The notes beneath the pieces are model-generated. The model did no database searches. It was not told where the DNA came from and was given only the letters and a program-made list of their open reading frames with translations. Of a stretch of 5,057 nucleotides of DNA, positions 1 through 4,961 are shown one piece after another; positions within the stretch are counted from its first letter, which is position 1, and each line of letters starts with the position of its first letter. This DNA comes from an uncultured Lachnoanaerobaculum sp. (GTDB taxonomy: Bacteria; Bacillota; Clostridia; Lachnospirales; Lachnospiraceae). Where the stretch lies: contig CAKAQP010000172.1 in the NCBI GenBank assembly GCA_916720285.1, forward strand, positions 1 to 5,057, read 5' to 3'. The position numbers were made by a program, and so were the translations under genes.

Positions 1-248
1 ATATAAAATGGTTATATCTTGTATAGTAGGATTTGCAATTCCAATTATAATATTTATTTCAGAAAGAAGAAGTAGGAGGGAAATGATATTTATTTATTGC
101 TGCACTTTTGATTCATTTTGTGACAGATACTTTGATAGTTATATTAAACGGATTTCATGTACCTTTGATATTTGTAGAGCTTATCTTTGGTGTGGTTTCA
201 ATAATAGTTGCGTTATTTTCACGAAAGATATATGTAGAAGAAAGTTAA
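1..248 (+). pseudogene. 3' part of a membrane-protein gene, frameshifted
   Basis: The frame open from the left edge (possible ATG at 8) encodes a hydrophobic stretch, VISCIVGFAIPIIIFI, then a basic patch SERRSRRE. After about position 98 that frame turns into improbable Cys-, Arg- and Phe-rich sequence. The frame one base over (codons starting at 99) instead reads IAALLIHFVTDTLIVILNG and then VELIFGVVSIIVALFSRK, two convincing membrane segments, ending in TAA at 246-248. Between them lies TTTATTTA at 89-96; removing one TTTA joins the two parts in frame as MIFIAALL. I infer one integral membrane protein with at least three membrane segments, broken by a 4-bp duplication. The family is not recognised, and the 5' end may lie outside the window. 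A sequencing error or a slipping repeat that can switch the gene are alternatives. Confidence 0.55.
89..96 (+). repeat. TTTA tandem duplication at the frameshift
   Basis: Two direct copies of TTTA lie exactly where the hydrophobic reading frame switches. One unit is 4 bp, so gain or loss changes the frame by one. With a single unit the upstream and downstream membrane segments form one continuous reading frame. This looks like a replication-slippage event. Confidence 0.5.
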
Positions 249-250
249 GA

Positions 251-278
251 TGTGTTTTTAAAAATGCTATGATATAAT
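251..278 (+). promoter_or_regulatory. Predicted extended -10 promoter for the rtcB operon
   Basis: A perfect TATAAT at 273-278 is preceded by TG at 270-271 (TGnTATAAT), the extended -10 form recognised by the main sigma factor. No good TTGACA lies 16-18 bases upstream; the best is a weak TGTGTT at 251-256 with a 16-base spacer. Transcription would start near 285, giving a leader of roughly 180 bases before rtcB. It is the only obvious promoter between the broken upstream gene and the operon, so I assign it to rtcB-prfH and probably the membrane genes. Confidence 0.55.
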
Positions 279-321
279 TATAAAGTTAAAATAAATAATA
301 GCGATCGAAAGGAGAATGACT

Positions 322-399
322 ATGAGGAATACGATGAATAATACAATAAGTGGAACTATAAACTACAGAGGCATAGTTGTTCGCTGTCTATTATTCTAA
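322..399 (+). CDS. Possible 25-residue leader peptide upstream of rtcB
   Basis: The ATG at 322 has an excellent ribosome binding site, AAAGGAG at 308-314, with seven bases of spacing. It opens a 25-codon frame, beginning MRNTMNNTISG and ending VVRCLLF, that stops with TAA at 397-399. The ribosome binding site is stronger than the one in front of rtcB itself, and the ORF lies between the predicted promoter and rtcB. I recognise no family. It could be a regulatory leader peptide, a small protein, or the start of an older gene truncated by rearrangement. A weak AT-rich stem (TCTAA 395-399 with TTAGA 410-414) spans its stop codon. No clear attenuator is visible. Confidence 0.35.
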   Translation: MRNTMNNTISGTINYRGIVVRCLLF

Positions 400-449
400 A
401 ACTTTTTTATTAGAGAATGAACGATAAAGCCTTTGAAACAGAAGAAAAC

Positions 450-454
450 AGAGG
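450..454 (+). promoter_or_regulatory. Ribosome binding site that decides the rtcB start
   Basis: AGAGG lies eight bases before a TTG at 463. The competing upstream TTG at 433 has only AGAGA sixteen bases away. The start at 463 gives an N-terminus beginning MIQLNGKYAQA, which matches the usual RtcB beginning (hydrophobic, then GKY). The ten extra residues of the longer form are not typical of the family. Confidence 0.55.
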
Positions 455-462
455 TTTTTATT

Positions 463-1602
463 TTGATACAATTGAATGGAAAATACGCACAGGCGTATAT
501 TATGTGTGATGAAACTATGGAAAAATCCATGGTGGAAGAAGTGGCAAAGTCTCAGGTGAGAATGATTTGTGATAATGAAGTATCACAGGGAGCAAAGATC
601 AGGGTAATGCCTGATGTTCATCCGGGAAAGGTAGGTCCTATAGGTCTTACAATGACTGTGGGAAAAAAGATTTTACCTTCTTTAGTGGGAATAGATATCG
701 GTTGCGGTATGCTTGCGGTAAAACTCGGTAAAATAAGAAATGATTTTATGAAGCTTGATACTGTAATCAGAGATAATGTTCCGGTCGGATTTGCTGTAAG
801 AAAAGATGTACATGCATATGCCGACAGAATTGATTTAAGTAATCTTAAATGTTTTTCACATATAAGATCTGAGAAAGCATTGCTTAGTCTTGGTACTTTA
901 GGTGGCGGAAATCATTTTATTGAGCTTGATACAGCAAAGAACGGTGAAGTTTTTCTTATAGTGCATACGGGTAGCAGACATCTTGGAAAAGAAGTGGCTG
1001 AGTACTATATGAAAGCGGGACAGGATGAACTGAAAGACAACGGTATAAATGATATTCCCTTTGAAATGACCTATCTTAGCGGTAATTTGATGGAAGATTA
1101 CTTACATGATTTAAAAATCGTGGAAGAGTATGCGATATTAAACAGAAAAATAATTGCTGCTGAGATTATAAAAAAAATGAAGTGGAAGGCAATAGAAGAA
1201 ATTTCATGTTCTCATAATTATGTGGATTTTTCGGGAAATCAGCCTATATTAAGAAAGGGTGCCATTTCAGCGAAGTTGGATGAAAAGGTAATAATTCCCA
1301 TAAATATGAAGGAAGGTGTTTTACTTGGCAGAGGACTTGGAAACGAAGAATGGAATAATTCGGCACCGCATGGGAGCGGAAGAGTACTTTCAAGAGGAGA
1401 AGTAAATTCTTCGCATACGGTTTCCGAGTTCAAAAAAGAGATGAAGGGTATCTATACAAGCTGCATAAGTAAGGATACTTTGGACGAAGCACCTTTTGCA
1501 TATAGAGGAATTGACTATATAAAAGAAGTTATAAAAGATACCGTAGAGGTGGAAAATGTTCTTACTCCTATATATAACTATAAGGGAGGGGACAGAAAAT
1601 GA
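463..1602 (+). CDS. rtcB: RNA-splicing ligase RtcB, PrfH-associated type
   Basis: GTP- and Mn-dependent RNA ligase that joins a 2',3'-cyclic phosphate or 3'-phosphate end to a 5'-OH end through a histidine-GMP intermediate, acting in the cytoplasm. The 379-residue protein (start TTG 463) carries every hallmark. DIGCGM supplies the metal ligands Asp78 and Cys81. GGGNHFIEL contains His151, HTGSR contains His168, and SHNY contains His251. APHGSGRVLSR contains His303, the expected guanylylated histidine. An early MPDVHPGK motif is also typical. Length and spacing fit the compact bacterial form (E. coli RtcB uses D75, C78, H168, H185, H281 and H337). The TGA stop overlaps the prfH start by four bases, so the two are translationally coupled. 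In characterised RtcB2-PrfH pairs this enzyme reseals 16S rRNA cut in the decoding centre by nucleases such as colicin E3. That role is inferred here from the pairing. No archease gene is visible. Confidence 0.94.
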   Translation: MIQLNGKYAQAYIMCDETMEKSMVEEVAKSQVRMICDNEVSQGAKIRVMPDVHPGKVGPIGLTMTVGKKILPSLVGIDIGCGMLAVKLGKIRNDFMKLDTVIRDNVPVGFAVRKDVHAYADRIDLSNLKCFSHIRSEKALLSLGTLGGGNHFIELDTAKNGEVFLIVHTGSRHLGKEVAEYYMKAGQDELKDNGINDIPFEMTYLSGNLMEDYLHDLKIVEEYAILNRKIIAAEIIKKMKWKAIEEISCSHNYVDFSGNQPILRKGAISAKLDEKVIIPINMKEGVLLGRGLGNEEWNNSAPHGSGRVLSRGEVNSSHTVSEFKKEMKGIYTSCISKDTLDEAPFAYRGIDYIKEVIKDTVEVENVLTPIYNYKGGDRK

Positions 1603-2198
1603 TTTTACAAATAAGTGCCGGTATGGGTCCGGTGGAATGTCAAAGAGCTGTATTCGGTATATGTAAAGCTTTAATGAAAGAAATTCCGTCTTTAGAGATT
1701 TTAAGTTATGTGAACGGAGAGGAAAAAGAAACTTTTTATTCGGTGATGCTCTCGTCTGATGAGGATTTGTCATATCTTGAAGGTACCATGCTTTGGATTT
1801 GTAAAAGTCGCTATAGGCCGGAGCATAAAAGAAAGAACTGGTTTGTGGATGTAAGTATTATTCCGGAAACAGTTAATGTAGATGATAATTTCTCTGAAGC
1901 GGATATAATAGTAGAGAAATTTCATGCAAGCGGACCGGGTGGACAAAATGTAAACAAGGTGGAAACCGGAGTGAGGGTTATTCATATTCCTACAGGAATA
2001 AGGATAAGTTCAACAAGAGAACGAAGTCAGCTTATGAATAAAAAGGATGCTCTTAGAAAACTTGCAATTGTTTTGAAAAATAAGAATACTTCACAAATTG
2101 AACAAAGTAAGAACAATGCATGGAGCAAGCATACCGAGATAGTAAGAGGCAATCCGATAAGAGTATATGAGGGTGAAAAATTCAGGCTAAAAAAATAA
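1599..2198 (+). CDS. prfH: Peptide chain release factor homologue PrfH
   Basis: A class I release-factor homologue that hydrolyses peptidyl-tRNA on ribosomes damaged in the decoding centre, clearing them for repair by RtcB. At 199 residues it is about half the length of RF1 or RF2, as usual for PrfH. The N-terminal SAGMGPVECQRAV and the GTMLWICKS/HKRKNWFV block are typical of PrfH. The catalytic domain has ASGPGGQNVNKVETGVR, with the GGQ at residues 114-116, followed by STRERSQLMNK near 138-148. A full codon-recognition domain with a PxT or SPF loop is absent, so stop-codon reading is not expected. ATG 1599 lies inside the rtcB stop (ATGA) and has AGGGAGG at 1583-1589 as ribosome binding site. 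Its last ~130 bases recur as a diverged copy near 3830-3959. Confidence 0.93.
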   Translation: MILQISAGMGPVECQRAVFGICKALMKEIPSLEILSYVNGEEKETFYSVMLSSDEDLSYLEGTMLWICKSRYRPEHKRKNWFVDVSIIPETVNVDDNFSEADIIVEKFHASGPGGQNVNKVETGVRVIHIPTGIRISSTRERSQLMNKKDALRKLAIVLKNKNTSQIEQSKNNAWSKHTEIVRGNPIRVYEGEKFRLKK

Positions 2199-2216
2199 AC
2201 TTGAGGTGATATTATG
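2070..2216 (+). repeat. Repeat copy 1: prfH 3' end through the start codon of the first membrane gene
   Basis: This intact stretch holds the codons from Val158 of prfH to its stop, the 15-base gap with GAGGTGAT, and the ATG of the next gene. It recurs at 3825-3970 at a constant offset of 1755 bases until a single-base gap in the A-run before the prfH stop. I count about 20 mismatches in 147 positions. It is a direct repeat, and the other copy is the decayed one. Confidence 0.85.
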
Positions 2217-2945
2217 GGTGATGGAGAAAATTACAATGTAGAAGAAGATATCAGTATAAGCAAAGAGACTGTAGATAGTGAGAATAAAAGTATGGAAAAA
2301 TATCCGTGGCTAATATCAATACTTTATATTTTGGTATTGTATGGGTGGATCGGTTTTGTTATTTACGGAATGAAGTACTTTAATTTAAATAAATGGCTAT
2401 CTATAGGGTTTAATATAGTATTTCTTATTGCGTTTATAACACTTCTGACAGTTCAAATTAGTAGAGTATTGCCTGAGATAAGAAGTGGGAATATAGACTA
2501 TTGTATAAACGGCTTTTTATTTTTTAAATATACCATTTTGCCTTCTACATTGTTTTTTATTTTTCTGGCACTTGTTATATTTCTAGGTGGACTAAGTATT
2601 TCACTTATAGCCTTTATTTTACCTGCAACGCTTTTTCTTGCGCCGTTTATACTTATGGCGGCTTTTATACTTTCACCGATAATGTTGGCAATCTCTTTTA
2701 TAGCCGCTTTACCCGGATTTGTTTTGGCAGTAGGTACTGTAATTATCGGTAGAAAACAAAAAGAGATGAAACTTGGTAGCTGCGTTTTACATATACTCCT
2801 GCAGTTTGTCCCGGTGGCTGATTTGATAGATGCATTATATATTTCGATACATTATTGGAACAGGGCAAAGAAATTGGCTGTAATTACAGCCGTTTCTACC
2901 GGCATATTTATAGCTGTAAGTATTATTTTATATATAATATGTTAA
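2214..2945 (+). CDS. Multi-pass membrane protein of unknown function, paralogue 1
   Basis: 243 residues. A charged, acidic cytoplasm-like tail (about 1-29) precedes roughly six hydrophobic segments (about 31-52, 61-83, 101-127, 129-153, 155-178 and 218-243). There is no signal peptide, nucleotide-binding motif or catalytic signature that I recognise. Landmarks shared with the next gene are YPW after the tail, IDYCING at 94-100 and FVPVADLIDALYIS at 198-211, which show that the two are paralogues. ATG 2214 follows the prfH stop by 15 bases and has GAGGTGAT at 2203-2210, so it is probably co-transcribed with rtcB-prfH. A role in that pathway, for instance as membrane partner, sensor or immunity function, is only a guess from position. 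The family is not recognised. Confidence 0.85.
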   Translation: MGDGENYNVEEDISISKETVDSENKSMEKYPWLISILYILVLYGWIGFVIYGMKYFNLNKWLSIGFNIVFLIAFITLLTVQISRVLPEIRSGNIDYCINGFLFFKYTILPSTLFFIFLALVIFLGGLSISLIAFILPATLFLAPFILMAAFILSPIMLAISFIAALPGFVLAVGTVIIGRKQKEMKLGSCVLHILLQFVPVADLIDALYISIHYWNRAKKLAVITAVSTGIFIAVSIILYIIC

Positions 2946-2979
2946 GAAATAATAATTCTTAAAAGGAGATATAAGTGAT

Positions 2980-3693
2980 ATGGAAAATGATTTTATATTA
3001 GAAAAAGACCGTATTATAAATGAGGAATCTACACAAAAGCATTTTCCTTGGATTTTAGGTATAATATATAATATAGTGGTTTACAGATGGGCGTATGTTA
3101 TTATATCTCAGTTAAATACTACAGTAAAAAAAGAATTTGAAATTTTACCTCATATAGTATATCTTTTCTTACTTTTAATACCGCTTATATTGCAAATCAT
3201 AAGCGTGAATAAGGCTATAAAAAGGAATGATATAAATTATTGTATTGACGGAGCTCTTTTTTACGGATATGCAATGTTTCCGATTTCATTATTGTGTGCA
3301 ATATGTATTTTTGGTGTAGCTGTGGGCGAAATATTTATGTTGATTGCATGTATGGTAGTACCGGCAATAATCTTTTTCGTACCGTTTATTGCAATACCCT
3401 GTATTATATTTTTGATGATACTAATATTGCTGTACTATGTTTTATTGTTACCGGCAATGTTGGCGGCCGGTTATCTGGTCCGCTGTTATAAAGATGAATA
3501 TGGTTTAAGTAACAACAAATATAACAGGCATAAGGTTTTTCGATTTATACCCGGAGTAAATTTAATTGATATTTTGTATATTTCAAATAAATACAGGGAT
3601 AGAGGAAAATCACAAACTGTAATTATAGCAGTTTCCTTAATATTGATGATTCTAACAATCGTTGCGGCAATAGCAATCAGTAGAATATTATAG
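2980..3693 (+). CDS. Multi-pass membrane protein of unknown function, paralogue 2
   Basis: 237 residues with the same plan as the preceding protein: a charged N-terminal tail (1-20), FPW at 22-24, then several hydrophobic segments (about 25-44, 57-75, 93-118, 119-165 as two or more, and 212-235). The shared landmarks are INYCIDG at 85-91 and FIPGVNLIDILYIS at 189-202, just before the last membrane segment. Overall identity with paralogue 1 looks modest, so the duplication is old. ATG 2980 has AAGGAGAT at 2963-2970 and lies 34 bases after the previous stop, with no terminator visible between them. This fits one operon. No catalytic motif is seen and the function is unknown. The conserved cysteine and acidic residue in the YCI(D/N)G motif may be worth noting if a function is found. 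Confidence 0.85.
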   Translation: MENDFILEKDRIINEESTQKHFPWILGIIYNIVVYRWAYVIISQLNTTVKKEFEILPHIVYLFLLLIPLILQIISVNKAIKRNDINYCIDGALFYGYAMFPISLLCAICIFGVAVGEIFMLIACMVVPAIIFFVPFIAIPCIIFLMILILLYYVLLLPAMLAAGYLVRCYKDEYGLSNNKYNRHKVFRFIPGVNLIDILYISNKYRDRGKSQTVIIAVSLILMILTIVAAIAISRIL

Positions 3694-3701
3694 GTATATA
3701 A

Positions 3702-3830
3702 ATGAAATCAAAGAAACTTTTTAAAATCATTGCTGCATGTATATTGCTTGCAGTAATGATTTTACTGATATTTATAAGATATTATCATAGAAGCACTTCT
3801 GTAAAGAGACCTAAGGATGCTTATGTTTAA
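3702..3830 (+). CDS. 42-residue single-pass membrane ORF, possibly a truncated gene
   Basis: ATG 3702 starts eight bases after the stop of paralogue 2, with only a weak GG at 3693-3694 as ribosome binding site. The product has a basic start (MKSKKLFK), one strong membrane segment (about residues 9-25, IIAACILLAVMILLIFI) and a basic tail ending VKRPKDAYV. This resembles the membrane-anchored N-terminus of a larger extracytoplasmic protein. The ending is faintly like the approach to the first strand of YdcF/SanA-type (DUF218) proteins, which is a guess. The TAA at 3828-3830 falls where the prfH-derived repeat begins, and the frame continues in phase into that repeat. I therefore suspect a gene truncated by rearrangement, although a genuine small membrane protein cannot be excluded. 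Confidence 0.45.
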   Translation: MKSKKLFKIIAACILLAVMILLIFIRYYHRSTSVKRPKDAYV

Positions 3831-3970
3831 AAAAACAAGAATACTTCACAAATTGAACAAAGTAAGAATAATGCATGGAGTAAACATATGTATATAGTTA
3901 GAAGAAATCTGATAAGAGTATATGAGGGTGAAAGATTTAGGTTAAAAAATAAATTTTAGGTGACATTATG
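3825..3970 (+). repeat. Repeat copy 2: diverged duplicate of the prfH 3' end and membrane-gene start
   Basis: This is the second copy of the segment at 2070-2216, in the same orientation. It includes AAGAATACTTCACAAATTG and GAGTATATGAGGGTGAAA unchanged. The copy also carries the intergenic AGGTGA ribosome binding site and the ATG at 3968. The left boundary is blurred by A-runs and may lie a little upstream, since AAGGATGCT at 3811-3819 also occurs in prfH just before the repeat. The right boundary dissolves a few codons after the ATG. Confidence 0.85.
3834..3959 (+). pseudogene. prfH remnant, C-terminal 40 codons only
   Basis: Read in the prfH frame, this encodes NKNTSQIEQSKNNAWSKH and then a changed tail that still contains IRVYEGE.FRLK, ending in TAG at 3957-3959. 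The GGQ catalytic domain is absent. Thr179-Glu180 have become Met-Tyr, Gly184 has become Arg and Pro186 Leu. Loss of one A near the end replaces the final Lys-stop by Asn-Lys-Phe-stop. Several other changes are silent. Immediately upstream in the same phase is TAA (3828-3830), where prfH has TTG for Leu159. It has no start signal of its own and is best read as a decaying fragment. Confidence 0.8.
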
Positions 3971-3990
3971 AATGAAGAAGAATGGTTCTA
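3968..3990 (+). pseudogene. First codons of a third membrane-gene copy, cut off by the insertion sequence
   Basis: The ATG at 3968 has the duplicated ribosome binding site AGGTGA and encodes MNEEEWFY before the insertion sequence begins at 3991. With IS bases the frame runs only three more codons to TAG at 4001-4003. The position matches the start of paralogue 1, and the first ~23 bases keep partial similarity to it (GA-rich, acidic). I infer a third paralogue whose body is either displaced beyond the insertion sequence or lost. Confidence 0.5.
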
Positions 3991-4021
3991 TGTCAAGATT
4001 TAGTACAAATTAAAATGAGAG

Positions 4022-4049
4022 GTTCTACCGGCTAAGATGCCGGAAGAAC
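4022..4049 (-). terminator. Hairpin spanning the orfB stop, possible terminator
   Basis: CCGGC (4028-4032) pairs with GCCGG (4039-4043) around a six-base loop. After an A-A mismatch, GTTCT (4022-4026) pairs with AGAAC (4045-4049). This gives a ten-pair interrupted stem, the most GC-rich one in the area. The orfB stop codon (4032-4034 on the - strand) lies at the base of the loop. Only a short T-run (TTTT about ten bases on) follows on the - strand, so it is a weak intrinsic terminator. It could instead block outside transcription from entering the transposase gene. Confidence 0.45.
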
Positions 4050-4961
4050 ACGTGCCTTATTATATAGCTTTTCAAACTCGTCAGGAGACATATAATCACA
4101 ATGACTATGAATCCTTACCGTGTTATAAAAGGCTTCAATGTACTCAAATACAAGCCTATATGCGTGGCTGTAGTTTTGAATACTGAATCTGTTTAGCCAT
4201 TCTCTTTTAATCAATGAATGAAATGATTCAATGCACGCATTATCATATGGATAGGCACAACGAGAATAGCTTCGTTGCATAGTTTTGGTGGCTTCACGCC
4301 AAGCATTTGATACATACTGGCTACCACGATCTGAATGTATTATTAAAGGTTGTTCGATATTACGATAAGCCTTTGCTTTATTAATTGTGGCTACAACATT
4401 TGATACTTCCATAGTATCAGAAAGAGTCCAGGCTATTATTTTCCTGGCAAATAAGTCCATAACACAATTAAGGTAGACAAAGCCATTTTGAGTCCATATA
4501 TAAGTAATATCTGTGCACCATACGGCATTGGGGCGTTCCGGGTTAAATCGTTCATCAAGTATGTTTGTAAGTTCAGTACTAAAATCAGAGCCTCTGGTGG
4601 TGGTAGTAAAAGGCTTAATCCATTGGGCTTTAATACCCATTTCATGCATATATTTTCCTACAGTGCGCTCAGCAATAGTTTCACCCGACTTACGAAGTTC
4701 TTTGGTTATTTTAGGAGCACCATAGTTTTGTTTTGAAGCATCATAAATAAGCCGGATATTCTTCTTGATAGTTTCCTTCCTCTGAATAGTAGAAGATAGT
4801 TTTCTATTAAGAAAAGAACGATATCCAGATCGAGACACACCTAAAAATTTAAGCATTCCGGAAGTAGAGACACGGTGTCCGTTTACTTTAGCTGCCTCTA
4901 CCTTTGCAGAAATCTCTGTATAGATAGCAATAGTTAGCTTTTCCCCAGAATGCTTATGGCT
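4032..4961 (-). CDS. IS3-family transposase OrfB, DDE integrase domain
   Basis: Catalyses cutting and strand transfer of the insertion sequence. The frame is open from the slippery site at 4961. Thirty-five residues (SHKHSGEKLTIAI...) precede the first ATG at 4856, after which 274 residues follow. Numbered from that ATG, a helix-turn-helix-like linker (about 28-80, with YGAPKITKEL) leads to the integrase core: Asp116 in CTDITYI, Asp176 in HSDRGSQY and Glu210 in NACIESFH. I count 33 residues between the last two acids, slightly fewer than the usual 35. The C-terminal YNTVRIHSHCDYMSPDEFE block is typical. ATG 4856 has no ribosome binding site, so the active protein is expected to be an OrfA-OrfB fusion made by -1 frameshifting. 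No inactivating change is visible in this part. Confidence 0.9.
   Translation of the reverse strand, partial: SHKHSGEKLTIAIYTEISAKVEAAKVNGHRVSTSGMLKFLGVSRSGYRSFLNRKLSSTIQRKETIKKNIRLIYDASKQNYGAPKITKELRKSGETIAERTVGKYMHEMGIKAQWIKPFTTTTRGSDFSTELTNILDERFNPERPNAVWCTDITYIWTQNGFVYLNCVMDLFARKIIAWTLSDTMEVSNVVATINKAKAYRNIEQPLIIHSDRGSQYVSNAWREATKTMQRSYSRCAYPYDNACIESFHSLIKREWLNRFSIQNYSHAYRLVFEYIEAFYNTVRIHSHCDYMSPDEFEKLYNKARVLPAS

Noticed and set aside
74..85. AGGAGGG followed by ATG at 83 as a new gene start
   Set aside because: Only two bases separate the motif from the ATG, too few for a ribosome binding site, and the frame from that ATG loses its hydrophobic character within five codons. The GA-rich run is better explained as codons for Arg-Ser-Arg-Arg-Glu.
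353..410. Transcription attenuator before the T-run at 403-408
   Set aside because: The only stem found (AACTAT 354-359 with ATAGTT 373-378) is short, AT-rich and about 25 bases from the T-run, so it does not make an intrinsic terminator.
417..509. A 30-codon ORF starting ATG 417 (MNDKAFETEENRGF...) overlapping the rtcB start in another frame
   Set aside because: The only upstream purines (AGAGA at 412-416) lie too close to the ATG to act as a ribosome binding site, and most of the ORF lies within the rtcB coding start. I found no support beyond it being open.
1239..1985. Long open frames on the - strand opposite rtcB and prfH
   Set aside because: They lie antisense to genes with clear catalytic motifs, have no ribosome binding sites, and encode low-complexity Phe-, Ser- and Ile-rich sequence typical of shadows of AT-rich genes.
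2946..2979. AAGAA...TTCTT near 2944-2960 as a terminator between the two membrane genes
   Set aside because: The stem is only five AT-rich pairs with no T-run, and a strong ribosome binding site follows directly. Continuous transcription is more likely.
3294..3491. A 65-codon + strand ORF inside the second membrane gene
   Set aside because: It is an out-of-frame shadow of a gene whose own frame gives coherent membrane segments and shared motifs with its paralogue.
4488..4736. + strand open frames opposite the transposase
   Set aside because: They are antisense to orfB, which carries the full DDE signature, and their translations have no recognisable features.
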